Positions 52,187 through 63,821 of a DNA stretch of 64,000 bases are shown piece by piece. Position 1 is the stretch's first letter. Each line of letters opens with the position of its first letter. A program made the position numbers and the translations under genes. Source of the stretch: Roridomyces roridus (lineage: Eukaryota > Basidiomycota > Agaricomycetes > Agaricales > Mycenaceae); the NCBI GenBank assembly GCA_029378245.1, contig JARKIF010000045.1, positions 343,980 to 407,979 of the forward strand, written 5' to 3'. Under the pieces are notes generated by a model, which was not told the DNA's origin, did no database searches, and was given only the letters and a program-made list of their open reading frames with translations.

Positions 52187-53037
52187 GTGAGGAGAAGTAT
52201 GCATCGAGTACAGGCTTGTATTGATAGCAATAAGAGATGTATGTACAGTTGTCCCGCAGTTTCATACACGTCCAGCGCTTGGACGAGGCAGGATGTCGTC
52301 CTTGCATAGCGATGCCAACGACGATCAAGGTAGGCCCATGACTGCCAACTGGAAAAGAGATAAAGATACTGGAGAAGAACGGATGAGGTGCATGCATACC
52401 TGACCAAGCGGCGAACCCTGGAAGCACCCCAGTCACTTGGGCCGATAACGATTGGAAGGCACGAAGGACCCAATCGTGCGTATGCGACTCCTCGTAAAAG
52501 TGGAATATCATCTGCGTCTGAACGTCTACCCTCCCAGCAGGTAACGCTGCCCTCCATATATCGCGCCACGACTCGGGCGTCATGGCCGTCGTCATCTGGC
52601 GTATCTTCCTGCACCTGGCCCCCAAGCTGCCGCCCGAACACCGTCGAGCCGGTTTTGGGACGCAAAAGCGGCGCAAGACGTGCCACCAGAGAGAATTCCT
52701 GCTCGGCGAATGGAAGGAGGTGAAAAAGACGCTCAGCGAAGATGGCCGAGACTTGATGCAGCGGCGCCAGTGCCTTGAGATTCCTGAGTAGTCCAGCAGC
52801 AGCCTCGGATTTTGACAACAAGGGAAGAAACCCTGCGTGACGCAGGGCGCCGTGAACGTACGGCCCCGAGATCCTGGAATGCCTCAAACGGTCCATTGAC
52901 ATCTGGGACCACTCCAAATCGTCCAGCGGAGGTTGAGTCGCATCGTTCTCGCCATACACCCACGGTATGCCCGCAGGGCCCCACAAGACGTGGCCGCCCC
53001 CGTTGGTCTCCGATACTCGGTTGCCCAGGTGCAGGAA

Positions 53038-54380
53038 TCAGCTGTGTGCCCGGGCTCCCCAGGACATCCTCCATGACGCCCCTCCGCGCCATCCGACGCA
53101 CACTGATAGAGGCAGCACCTTGTCCTCCAGCACAGAACGCAGCATATCCTTCACCCCGACCCAACTCGTCAAGCGAGACACTGCTGCACGTGCGCCAGCG
53201 CAATCCCCAGCGAGCCCTGCACAATATGTCGCCTGGAGTGCCGAAAGGAAAAGGATTTTGGCACCGCCGTAGATGACTTGAAGGATCGTCGCCGGGCTGT
53301 ACCGTAGACCGTAGAGAGTTTGCCACGTATCCATGAGCTCGAGGATGTTCTCGGCTGCCTGTGTGCACAGCTATAGGTCCGGTGATTGAAGGACGATTCG
53401 GTGTACTCTACCTTGACGGGCGAAGCTTGGCGTGTAAGGAAGGGCAATGAAAAGGAGATGGTCTGACGAAAAGCATCGGGGTAGTTGTGCTGGCAAAATT
53501 CGCGCGACAAATGGGGGGCGCCCAAGACGCGCGAGCAGAGCTAGCCGTTCCTTCAAGTTTGTCAGCCGCAAGAAACACCCATTCACCAAGATCGACTCAC
53601 CGACATATACATATCTGCCACGATGCGATCATCTCTGTTGGCAAAATATGTCCCTAGCGGTCGTAGAGCTTGGACGAGATGCTGGACCGCCTGCACTGAG
53701 CCTTGATAAAGCCCGCGGCGGCGTTTGCGAATGGGAGGTCGCCATTGTCACCGAGAGGTGTGTGTCTCGAGGAAACGGCGATGGGTCGATGCTAAGACCA
53801 GGTGATGAAGAGTTTCCGGTCAAGGACCTTGTCGTGTCCCGTCTATCCAGTGCCAGTGGCACTTCACGAGGCAAGTGTCTGGACCAGTCAAGCTCGGCAT
53901 CAGATGCGTCGACACCGTTCAGTCCAGCGGAGGTGGAGCTGAACTTCTGCGCAAAGGGGTCGGCGACACCTCGCGAGAGTCTATTGGTGAAATGCACTGG
54001 GGAAGTTACGTCGTGCAGCCAAGGTCCCATAATCCTAGTCGAAGCGTCAGTATTTGCCAGCGCCCTGATTAGAGTAAACCACTTGCCTTGAGACGCTGCT
54101 TCGTCACAGTAGACTCGCGGGTGATCTCCTCGTCAACCCGACCTCGTGCAATCGAAACTGTAGACGTCCTGGAATACGCTCTCGAGCATGTCAACGTAGG
54201 CTTGAATAGAGTCTGCGCGTTTCCGTAAAGCCTCAAATTGCACCGCGGGACGTGGTTCTCGCGGAGGGGTATCCCGAGCCATGTACTTACACTGGACAAC
54301 TTCAGAAAGGGACTGCATTGCCACGCAGCACGTACCTCTTCGTCGCTCCCTGCTGCGGCGCACGGACTGAAAACAGGCCG
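53038..54380 (-). CDS. Zn2Cys6-type fungal transcription factor (partial model)
   Basis: Nuclear regulator of the Gal4-like class, read in pieces. Near 54250-54360 are QCKYMARDTPPREPRPAV and ALRKRADSIQAYVDMLES, matching the end of a zinc cluster and the coiled-coil linker. Further on, GAPHLSREFCQHNYPDAFRQ then FLTRQASPVK (exon to 53412) splices by a 53-nt intron (53359-53411) to AAENILELMDTWQTLYGLRY, SPATILQVIYGGAKILFLSALQ and DMLRSVLEDKVLPL. That order is the C-terminal signature of basidiomycete nit-4-like factors. The cysteines of the cluster and the middle exons could not be joined confidently, and the 3' end may extend to about 52500. Targets unknown; decay cannot be excluded. Confidence 0.55.
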
Positions 54381-54814
54381 ATTGCCCGGGACACCTTGCT
54401 TTCCTTTGCGATAATCGGCCAACTTGCAGATCGTGAAGTTCTCACTTGGCGAGCCCGGGCGGCGTAAGTTTGAATTTCTGGGACATATGGAACATATGGC
54501 CTTGAGCGAACGGGTCTGAATAAAAACATCGAGAAGAGCAACGAGTGAACGGATCAGCCGTTGCCATCTCCGATCTCAGATACGTGAGCCGAGCCATGCG
54601 ACGACAATCTCGTATCTGCCTCCCTCACTGGTTCTCCGAGTCGATATGTGGAGCTGGCTGCTTGCCCTCGATAACTGGCTCCAAAAACTGCTTTTCGACT
54701 ACTCTCAAGACCTCGCCGCCGTCAATTACCAAGTCCTACGTACTAGAAGCCTCACCCTCGTCTCATCCTCTCTTTCTCCACCAATTTCACTCTTTTCGAC
54801 GAGCCTGGTGTTCG
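54381..54814. promoter_or_regulatory. Divergent promoter region, transcription factor / esterase 2
   Basis: Roughly 430 bp between the regulator's 5' part and esterase 2. The CT-rich stretch CATCCTCTCTTTCTCC (about 54766-54781) precedes the esterase start. No specific sites assigned. Confidence 0.4.
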
Positions 54815-56105
54815 ATGCGTTTTCTCTATCTTTCAGCCCTATTTCTTTCCTCGGTCAACGCCATTCCGCGCCATTGTAGACGTACAGACTCCCAGCCGGT
54901 CATTTCACAAGCTCCAAGCAACGCGACAGCCGGATGCAGCGCCAGCTCGTCCTCGTGGCAATTCGACGACACCAATCATGCGAACATAACGATGGGCGAC
55001 CGGTCCTTCCTCGTGCACATCCCTGGTGCCTACGATCCCAGTGTCCCGCACGCGCTAGTCCTGTCGTTTCACGGGTTCAGGGCGGACGATGAGCAGCAGG
55101 AGTTAATCACGGGGTTTTCAGAGCCAGGCTTGACGCTCAACGGCAGGGTGAGTCTTGGTGGGGTTGAATCTGCGGTTCGTGGCTCAGGCCCTTGGTAGGG
55201 CATCGTTGCCGTGTATCCCAATGGGCAGTTCGGGTGAGATATCCTCTTAGTCCTCGCTCAGCTCTTACTCACCTCCTTGTTAAGCCCAGGTAAGAACGGC
55301 AATGAGAGCATTCGTGCATGGCAAGGCGCACCCTATTCCCCAGTGCGTCTTTACTGTCATGAGCAAGTCTTCCATCTCATCGCACTCTCCAGCCTGGTGT
55401 CGACGATGTATGTGCATCTCTTTCTCTCAATCCATATCGCCAACCGTATTTCAGATCGCCTTCACGCAGCAAATGGTCCAGCTACTCTCGGAGAATCTCT
55501 GCCTCGACTCGAATCGTTTCTACGCCGCGGGCAAGAGCAATGGCGGTGCATTCACCAACCTCCTCGCCTGCACGCCTGCCACTGCCAGCCTCTTTGCAGC
55601 CTATGCCCCCGTTTCGCCCGCGCTATACGCCGGTGCAAACCCCGTCGATTGTAACCCTGGGCGCCCCATTCCGATCATCAACTTTCACGGGCTAGCAGAC
55701 ACCGTCATCCCCTTCGACGGACAGACGGCAGATCGGGAGGGCAGAACTGAATGTATGCCCTTCATCTTGGCACTGTCTCCAGCTAACGAGCCTGCAGACG
55801 CGACACCCAATATCACGGAATACCGCGAAGCTTGGGCGAATCGCAATGGCTGTGCTTCCCTTCCTTCCGAATCTCCCGACCTTGGCGTCTTCGCGCTGGT
55901 ATCCCACCCGCACGCCTTCACGACCCTCAAGACGTCGAATTGCTCTGCGCAAAGTAATGACGCGGTCGTGAGCGGGTTCACGGTGGATAATCTCGGGCAC
56001 TCGTGGCCTACGACGTTGGGTGTAGATGGTGGAGGGGTTACGGCCTTCAATGCGACGTCGGCGAATATTTTGCCGTTTTTCGATGCGCATGCGTTTGGCG
56101 CTTAG
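54815..56105 (+). CDS. Secreted CE1-type esterase (feruloyl/PHB-depolymerase-like), copy 2
   Basis: Paralogue of the 28962-30260 gene with the same six-exon structure: 54815-55147, 55199-55233, 55285-55342, 55393-55407, 55455-55752 and 55798-56105, 348 residues. Signal peptide MRFLYLSALFLSSVNAIP, NHANITMGDRSFLVHIPG, HALVLSFHGF, nucleophile elbow GKSNGG, INFHGLADTVIPFDG, and NLGHSWPTTLG with the probable catalytic His. It keeps the 15-nt PGVDD micro-exon. It lacks the four extra codons (IYLQ) that copy 1 has before GIVAVYPNG. F-box B3 starts only 54 bp downstream, reproducing the esterase/F-box order of locus 1. Confidence 0.9.
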
Positions 56106-56158
56106 ATTAGATAATGCGATTCACTTTGTTTGTGCACGCCTTCCACTTCCCACTTGCG

Positions 56159-57746
56159 ATGGCGCTCCGATGTACTGAGTGCGGCGCCTTGACCATCCCA
56201 GAAGGACCAGAGCTCGACTTGAGCGTCACCACAGATCTTGGGACCCTAGCCCGGCATTTAACCCTGATGAATACCAACGACCCACCACAAGACTCTGAGC
56301 GGCTCTACGTCCGCGAAGTCGTATCCAAAGCCGACGCGCGTCTAGCCTGCGTAGAGGATGAGATATCACGGCTGGAGGACAGGCTCAAGGTACTCCTGAG
56401 GGAACACGCACTGCTATCCGAATATCGCACCAAGAACGTCGGGATTCTGTCCCCTCTGAGGCGGATGCCACCAGAAATCCTTGGTCAAATCTTTTCGTGG
56501 GCGTTGCCCACCGACGAGCAAGCCAAGTCACCGGCATACAGGCCCAATCCAAAGGACAGTCCCTGGGTGTTGACGTGGATCAGCAGTCGCTGGCGAGCGA
56601 TTGCGGTGTCCACCCACTCGTTGTGGTCTTTAGTCCACGTCGATGCCGCCGGGTCCCTCCATTCCTTGTCGATGATCCAGACTCAGGTCCAACGAGCCCG
56701 GGGTCTCAAAATTCATTTCTACGGACGCCAAGAGCGGAACGCTGCCCCCCAAATCCAGTGTTCCGATTCCTATCCGAGCATTCTAATCGTTGGGAAGCGC
56801 TGTGTCTTCGTTTGACCAGCGCATTGGTCCCTCGCTTGGACTCGCTCCGTGGCCAGCTTCCGGCACTCCGCAGGCTATGGCTGGAGTGGGATACTCCCGA
56901 GAGCCAAAACAGAATCGACTGGATCGAGTGTTTCGGAGTAGCACCGTGCCTGGTGGACGTGGGAGTGCACAGTGGGAACCATTTCATTCCAGTCTCGCTG
57001 CCTGCGCGTCCCAATCACATCACTCGATACGATTTGGACGCTGATTGGCCAACTCACCGTCGACTATTGGCACAATTGCCGAACCTCGTCGAGGCACGTC
57101 TTCAAGCATCGCTTGGAGCACCTTGGCCGGACCATACCAACCACAAAACGTCTTTGCCGCATCTCAGACGTCTGTACGCCAGCCAGACGCAGGTCTTGAA
57201 CTATCTCAGGCCCCCGCATTGGAGGAGATGGCGGTCCACGTGCACGATGTGCCACCAGGTTATTGCAAGCAGAGCATATCAGCTTTCATTCGCCGTTCCT
57301 CTTGCTCCCTTCGGAGGCTTTGTCTCGAAGGGCCACCGCTCGATCCCGAGTCCCTCACCTTTGTCCTTAGCAATAACTCGTCCGTCGTGGAACTCATCAA
57401 CATCACCGCCGACGCCAAAGACCTTTTCGTCATCCTAACACACGCCGAAAATCCATTTTTTTCCCGTTGCCCCACATCTATCGGCTATTCATTTTGACCT
57501 CACATCAGGGTCCATTGACTATGACCTCTCCCTCAACATACTGGAATCACGGTGTCGAGCGCCGCATTATTCCTCAAGTCGGCAACATTGCTGGTACCGC
57601 TGGATCAAGGGCCGAGTCCGGCGGTGCTCTCCAAACTTGATTCACTTCGGAGTCGGAGGGGTTTGGAGGTGAAGGTGTTATCCGGAGTCAAGGCGCGTAT
57701 TGAGCGTGATACGTGGTTGTACAAGGCATGTTGGACAAGCAGGTGA
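56159..57746 (+). pseudogene. F-box protein family B, copy B3 (several frameshifts)
   Basis: Starts MALRCTECGALTIPEGPELD at 56159, aligning with B1 and B2, followed by the coiled coil ISRLEDRLKVLLREHALLSE, the F-box ILSPLRRMPPEILGQIFSWALP and SPWVLTWISSRW. One-base lesions break the frame near 56759 (APQIQ), 57215 (LNYL), 57458 (run of T) and about 57565 (ESRCRA). Between breaks the family sequence is well kept, ending with GVKARIERDTWLYKACWTS. Relative to B1 and B2 the lesions are independent. Confidence 0.82.
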
Positions 57747-58344
57747 GTTGTTTTTAACATCTTCCATTGGCGCCGTCCTCATTCCTTGAAGCCTAGTTGT
57801 GATTTTCCATGCGCCAAAGAAGTAAAACTAGAGTCAACTATGCCCCAGTGTATTGTCCTAGAATGATATTTGAACACACAAGTGAAGAAACTTTCTTTCC
57901 ACTGTATTGTTTTTTTCAAACGCAATTTCATCGTCCAACTACACAATTGTAACAACAAATAAAAAGTAGACTGCTTCGAGTTCAAGATACCCAACTCAGC
58001 GTCACGCTTGGCAACCTGAGCCGACGCAGCAACCTGCGTCGACGGGACGCGTTCGTCCAGGTGGAGATGCACCAGAGTTGGGAGACATGTGAGACGCGAG
58101 GGAGAAAGGAAGAAGGTCAAATACGCAGGACTGTTCAGGCGTGGGACATCTCGTTAGCCCATCGGGCTGTTGAACGACGCTCAGTTCGACAAGAAAATGG
58201 AGGACAAGTCGACATACCGTTAGGAAACGCTTGCAAGCATACTATGCTCGCCCAGCAGCTCGACGACAACCCCGTCTCTGCCCAAAATTCCCGCTCAAAT
58301 AGGTCCGGAGATAGTTTGAATCTCGGGAGCGACTCTAGACCGGA

Positions 58345-58382
58345 ACCGGTCTGTCTATGAGAGTGTCGATAGACAGACCGGT
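58345..58382. repeat. Perfect hairpin 1 (14-bp stem)
   Basis: ACCGGTCTGTCTAT, 10-nt loop, then the exact complement ATAGACAGACCGGT. Closely related to hairpin 2. Confidence 0.85.
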
Positions 58383-58624
58383 CGATTTCGTTTGATCGAT
58401 TCGAGTCAAGCGATCAATCCCAATAAGGCTATTGCACGTGATCAGCCGAGCCATTACATACACACAACTCACTCTCTTCATCCTCCACGGCGCACAAAGG
58501 AGACTTGAAGTCAAAGATTCAGCCATTATGGCTCTAAGATGTACAGAAAGTACACGAGTATATGTAGAAACAATGTCTCGAGTCCCAGCCGAACCGTGAT
58601 TAACAGTGCCGAATAGACCAGAGC

Positions 58625-58659
58625 CTGGTCTGTCTATGATATGTCGATAGACAGACCAG
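58625..58659. repeat. Perfect hairpin 2 (13-bp stem)
   Basis: CTGGTCTGTCTAT, 9-nt loop, then ATAGACAGACCAG. It shares GGTCTGTCTAT and TGTCGATAGACAGACC with hairpin 1; the outer base pairs differ by compensatory changes (C-G pairs replaced), so the fold is kept. Confidence 0.85.
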
Positions 58660-58797
58660 CGATCTCGGGATCTTCAATAGGACGCGCCGATTTCTTAATT
58701 TGGCGAATTCACGTGATCTGCCAGCTCTCTGCTTCCCTCTGCTTCCACTGTGTCGTGCGGCCCTCGCCGTCGTCGCACGACCCCATTTCTATACCCA

Positions 58798-61040
58798 ATG
58801 GATACTTATATACCCAATCCACCTTTGATACCACCAAATCTCCACGAATTAACGCCGGCTGAGCTCAAAGCCTCTTCTACGATCTTCTACCTCAAGATAC
58901 GACCACGACCCCATACATCGAGAGCCTGAGCCCCCACGAGGCCACCGAATCCATACGCGCTTGTATCATCGCCTTCTTTGCCACCCCGAAGCATGTTGTT
59001 CCCCGCCCGTTTCAGCTGCAAGCGACCGTCGCGCTATCACGCGGCCGAGATGTCATCGTCGATTGCGGGACAGGCTCCGGGCAAGACTTTGTGTCAGATA
59101 CTCCCAAATCTGCTTCATCCAACGAGCACGTCCATCACCATATCCCCGTTGAAGCGGTTGCAGGTAGTACAGGTGCGTGTCACTGTTCTGGGCAGTAAGC
59201 AAGCGGAGCTAATCGAGATATTTCCACATCCAGGCGGCGGAATTCGAGCGGTGGGCATCAAGACTGTATGTATCAATGAGGACACGCCGAACGATCCCGA
59301 GTTATGGGCGGTGCGTGCTTGAAATATGCCGTTCATTCACAAAATTGACGGTTCATGTAGAGGATTCGCACTGGCTACTATCAACATCTCATAGTCCAGC
59401 CGGAGCAGCTGAAGGACATTCCAAGGGCATCTACCTCGTCTCGCACGCCTCCTCGATGTACCCCAGTTCACAAAGACCATCTCCCGTGTTCACGTGATGA
59501 AGGCCACAACCATGTCCTCGCCGGTCGCCCCGGTTTGGATTGTCTGCATTTCGTCCCTCGTGGGGCTCCCTCATAGATCTCCGTTTGCGTTTGCGTAAAG
59601 GTGTTCCTTTCGAAGGTCTTTCCGGAACCTTTCCTCCCCATATTAAATCCGCCGTCGTTGATCACTTGCAATTCCACCCATCGACTATTCTTTCTATCAA
59701 GCTATCTTCTCAATCGTCCCAACACGAGTTACGCTACTCATCCCATCGTCGGGAAAGCTCTCGGACCTTCGAACTTGAATTTTTCTTATTGGATTCTCCG
59801 CACACATTTCTCCGCAAAACGATCGTCTTTCATGATAATCGCCAAGAAGCTAGCGATGCAGCTGTATTGTTGATAACTTCTCCCTCCTCACCTCCAAGGA
59901 ACGGGCATCGTCTGCACTACCACAGCGGAATGTCTCAGGACTATCTGACCAAGATATTCAACGACTTCTCTGAGCCTGATGGGACCTGCAAGATCCTCCA
60001 TGGAACGGAGGGTGCTTCGACCGTGAGTGAGCGGTTTGTTTTGTTTTATCCGATGCTGAGATGAGCCCAGGGTATCGACGTCGGTGATATCGACGCTGTG
60101 ATTGACTACGGTTGTCCTCAAATATGTGCACGGCGTTACAACGAGCGGGTAGATGTGGACGTCGAGCCAACCATCGGTCTATATTGTTCATGCCCGAGCC
60201 ATGGGCCTATACGGCCTCCCTCGACGCTTCTCGGCGCCGAAGGAACCGATCCAGACCGTCCCATCTCTGGACGCCTGCTGAAAGATTCGAAGAAACCGGA
60301 TCGTGCGGGACTCGCGATGATTCTCTATGTTCGATCCACGCTATGCCTTCGGGATATGATTCGACGGTATCTCGCCGACGAGTCCGAACACGGTACGACG
60401 AGTGTACCTCAGCTACCTTTGGCTAACCAGGTCTCGCAGCTCTTGCTATTTCAACTCATGGTGCTGCGACCGCCCCCATCTGGGTGATCCATTTCGCCAG
60501 TACGATAAGACTGTTTTCTTCCCCGGTAGATTCCTTTATCTGGCGGACGATGGTGCTGTGTGGGCTGGAGATGAAGATGACGCTGGTCGTGTGCTGTTGG
60601 ATCCACCAAAGGGAACGAAGCGAAAGCGGCGGCGCGGTCCCGCAACCGTCCCATAGCACAACGTGTCCCGCTGCATGAGCGTCTAACGCGGTGGGTCGAT
60701 GCAGCGCACACCTCGGATCCTCTGCGGCCGCTCGACTTGCGCACATTCATCCTCTCAGACGCAGACCTGTATCTCTTGCGACGCTCACCCTGATCGGGTC
60801 AAAGTGTAACCGACGTTGTCGCTATTTACAGGGGACGGCGGAGTGGGAAGAGGAAGGGGTGCTCAGGTTTTCGAGGTATAATCCACTTACGACGCTGAAA
60901 TTGCCCCACCGGCCACCAAGAAGCCGACGTCAAACGAAGAAGAAGAAGTCGAGGTGCTCACGGACGAAGAGGACGGAGACGAGAGCAGTGACCACAGACC
61001 TTGATCCAGCGCCTCTCTCCGAGTTTCGACAAATGTGAGG
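58798..61040 (+). pseudogene. RecQ-like DEAD/DEAH helicase pseudogene
   Basis: Start MDTYIPNPPLIPPNLHELTP; recognisable helicase order follows. The P-loop is DVIVDCGTGSG then KTLCQILPNLLHPTS. Further blocks are TISPLKRLQVVQ (motif Ia region), GYYQHLIVQPEQL, LRLRKGVPFEGLSGTFPPHI, KTIVFHDNRQEASDAA, LHYHSGMSQ and TCKILHGTEGAST, with motif VI QRAGRCGR at about 60139-60162. A FFPGRFLYLADDGAVWAGD block and an acidic/basic tail end near 61040. An extra G at 59078-59081 breaks the P-loop itself; the frame also changes near 59711 and 59790 and again around 60420-60470. This family is widespread and multi-copy in agarics; the copy here cannot encode a helicase. Confidence 0.8.
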
Positions 61041-61183
61041 CGGACGGCGCGAAATCGTGCTCCGACATGGAAGTTGAGGCCGCAGAATTGATAATTACGC
61101 CTACTCTTTCTACTCTACTCTACTCTTTATCTAGTTCTGTGGAATCACTATAGTCTGGTGCCGGTGTTTCGTCGACATCCTCT

Positions 61184-63821
61184 TCAATCAATTTCCCATA
61201 TCATCGCCGCGATCTTCTTGTTGAATGTTTTCAAAGTCGATGACTTGAGCAGTTTCTCCCCGCGAGCCAAGATGTCCGTCCTGAGTATTGGTGGCGCTGC
61301 CGTGGATCTCAAAGGCTGGAAACTTTGCAGATCCTCATCGGCCACTTTACGCTGGACTCGCCAGGCTAATTGTGTCGTATCTGGGGCCGTGTGACTACTC
61401 CCTTGATGAGAACCGCCCAGCGTCGTCGTTACTTTCTTTCGGACACGCTGTAGGGGGACAATCGCGGCAGATATGTCGCCCAGACGGTCCCAGGTCGTGT
61501 CCATTCCCTTCGCTCGGAGTAGGTTCTAAAGATTTCAACCGTGAGCAACCCAGGGGGAAATACAGATACAAGAGCCGTACCTTCAAGGACCCGATCAAGT
61601 GTTCAATATTGAGGTCGATCGCCATGCAGTGGCCGGGTCCGAGACCAGAAATGCAAACAATCATGTTGTCGAGCATTATCCCCCTTTCAAACTGTTAGAC
61701 TTTGGCAGAAGAACAATGGGAAATCACCGTACGCAAATTCAGGCGTCCACACATGCTTGAGGTTGTGGATGAAATGGAGAATCTCAGCACAATACTTGTT
61801 ACATCCGGATCCGCGGAACATGGCCAGATGAGGGAGCATTACCTCAACTCGGCCAATGTCACCGTCCGAGATGGCACGGACGAGCGCAGAGACAATCAAC
61901 AAATCTCGGGTTAAGATTCGAGTGTTCTGGTGAACAATATCGTCTGTTGGTTGCTCCATCTCTGTCGGATCGGCTTCTTCTTCGACATCGGTTGGTGTGC
62001 TCGACTCAGAGTCGGAGGACTCGGAGTCTGCGGGTTTTTTTCGCTTTGGTTCAAACTTGGTGTGGGTTGGTGGAACGGGAGTAGCATAATCGAGCAGAAT
62101 TCGGGACGCGATGTCCCTCAACTGCTCGTGTGTCGGCTTAGACTTGGCGAATGCATCCAACGAAGTTGAGTTGCATTCGCGCATCCATGCATTCAAGATC
62201 AAACCATCGAGGATTTGTTCAAGGGCGGCAAGAAGGGAATGGTAATCGGGTTGCTCGTTGCCAAGTCGGACCTTCTCCATGACGGAAAAAAAATACGACA
62301 GGCTGCCGACCTGATTGACCTTGCCGCGATGAATGTGCAAGATCGCCCAAACGAGATTCAGGCAGAGATGGAAAAGACCAAATCCAAGTGAAAAATTCTC
62401 GGCGGTTCCAAGCATTAGTACTTGGCTCGTTCAATCTGCGCAGACCTGATGCGTGCGTTTGTGAGCTGATCATTGAAGCTCGGGATGGCATATCGGCTCA
62501 GTGATTCAGCGGTCCGTTTCAACTGGTTGAGATAGATGTCGTCATGAAACAGGACATTGCCTCGCGTGGTGCCTGCTCTATGGTAGACGCACGCGGAGGG
62601 AACCCTTGAGTTCGATATCACCGGGAATCGCACGCCGAGCGGTGTACTGTAGCTCGGCATCCTTCGCCAGGCTCTCGAATGCTGGCAACGCAAACATACG
62701 TTTGATGATGGTCACGATCAGCTGGTCGTTGAAGGAAACCAGGTGCTCCCGAGATGGAAGGATATCGCGCCTGAATTCAAGGCCTTTCGACGCTTTGAAA
62801 CGCTGCATGATCGGCGCGATGAGCATGTCCTCTGCTCGGGCGTTTCGAAGCCGGTAAAGTATACCAAAAGAGCTGAGGTAACTTTTGCAGGGCCGGCGGC
62901 GCCACGCTGCTCGACGAATATAGAGGTGCTGATGTTCACGTTGTCGTAGCAGAACGCGTGAGGTTCATTCGCAACTTGAACAGCTTGCTCTACGCAATGA
63001 GATGCCAATGACTTGATAGAATTTAGCACCGAGTCATAGGAGACGGACAGCGCGCAGCGGAAAAACGCGTCTATGGTCTGGCGTGCACTACCTGTAGACC
63101 ACAGGAATAGCCAAGCACCGCCTGAAAGCCCAGACAACGATTCGAATACTGGTAGAGGTAGTGTCGAGTCACTACGCGAACACATCTGTGAGGCCATTTC
63201 AGTTCGAGACGAGACCAGTTAATGGGAATCACATACCGACTCTGGAGCTTTGATCTTGTTCTCCTTCTTAGCACGCGGTGTCTGAGAGGCGGCAAGTAGC
63301 ATGGTGGTTAAAAACGGTGTCGTGTCCTCGTCCTCGTCCATACTCCAGGACTCAATGAAATCTGGATCAACAACCTTGATTCCCGTCAACAGCGACGCCT
63401 CCTTCCTGTTGTTCATCTGCTCCGCAACTATTTCACATGCCATACTCTCGACGTAAGGCTTCATGAACTGCAATAGCTGCTTATTCCCCGAAGCATCGTC
63501 CATCACCAAACCCAGGAACTGGGAAAGTTTGAAACCATCGTTACGATAGAAGTTCGTCCGATATTGAGAGTAGGACGTCTCCGCGGGGTCAATGATCTTT
63601 AAGAGAATGTCCATCGGGGAGATGCGCTTGTCTCTTAGAAATGTAAGCACTTCGTCGATCGGGGTGAGCTTCTTGGAGACTCGGCTATGCTCTGAATCGG
63701 CGGGAGAGGAGTTGTGTACAAACGGCGGCACATCATTTGTGGGCAGGCCAGATGACGCAGAGGGGAGCGCTAAGTTGTGGGATGGATGATCGACAGCAGC
63801 CCGCGTGGCTGGATCGGACAA
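61184..63821 (-). pseudogene. DUF6589 family gene, frame-disrupted (may extend past the right end)
   Basis: Fungal-expanded family of unknown function. From the right: LTPIDEVLTFLRDKRISPMD, then LPVFESLSGLSGGAWLFLW, TIDAFFRCALSVSYDSVL, FCYDNVNISTSIFVEQRGA and FVEQ-adjacent blocks. Further left are AEDMLIAPIMQRFKA, YAIPSFNDQLTNARIRSAQI, LGFGLFHLCLNLVWAILHIH and INQ-like GKVNQVGSLSYFF. The end has IVCISGLGPGHCMAIDLNIEH, NLLRAKG and KTFNKKIAAMI. Introns at 63185-63233 (approximate), 61684-61732 and 61527-61580 look valid. The family sequence changes frame near 62870, 62590, 62570, 62420 and 62395, so the gene is inactive. No ATG was fixed for the N-terminus. Confidence 0.78.

Larger units (their letters stand above)
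57747..58797. other. Intergenic region with paired hairpins
   Basis: No gene recognised over 1 kb. It contains the two near-identical inverted repeats listed separately (58345-58382 and 58625-58659) and the presumed promoter of the helicase pseudogene. Confidence 0.5.

Noticed and set aside
51874..52986. 370-codon minus-strand frame with hydrophobic segments
   Set aside because: Its far half is antisense to the spliced small basic gene and has no family signature; at most the right-hand part could belong to the transcription-factor gene.
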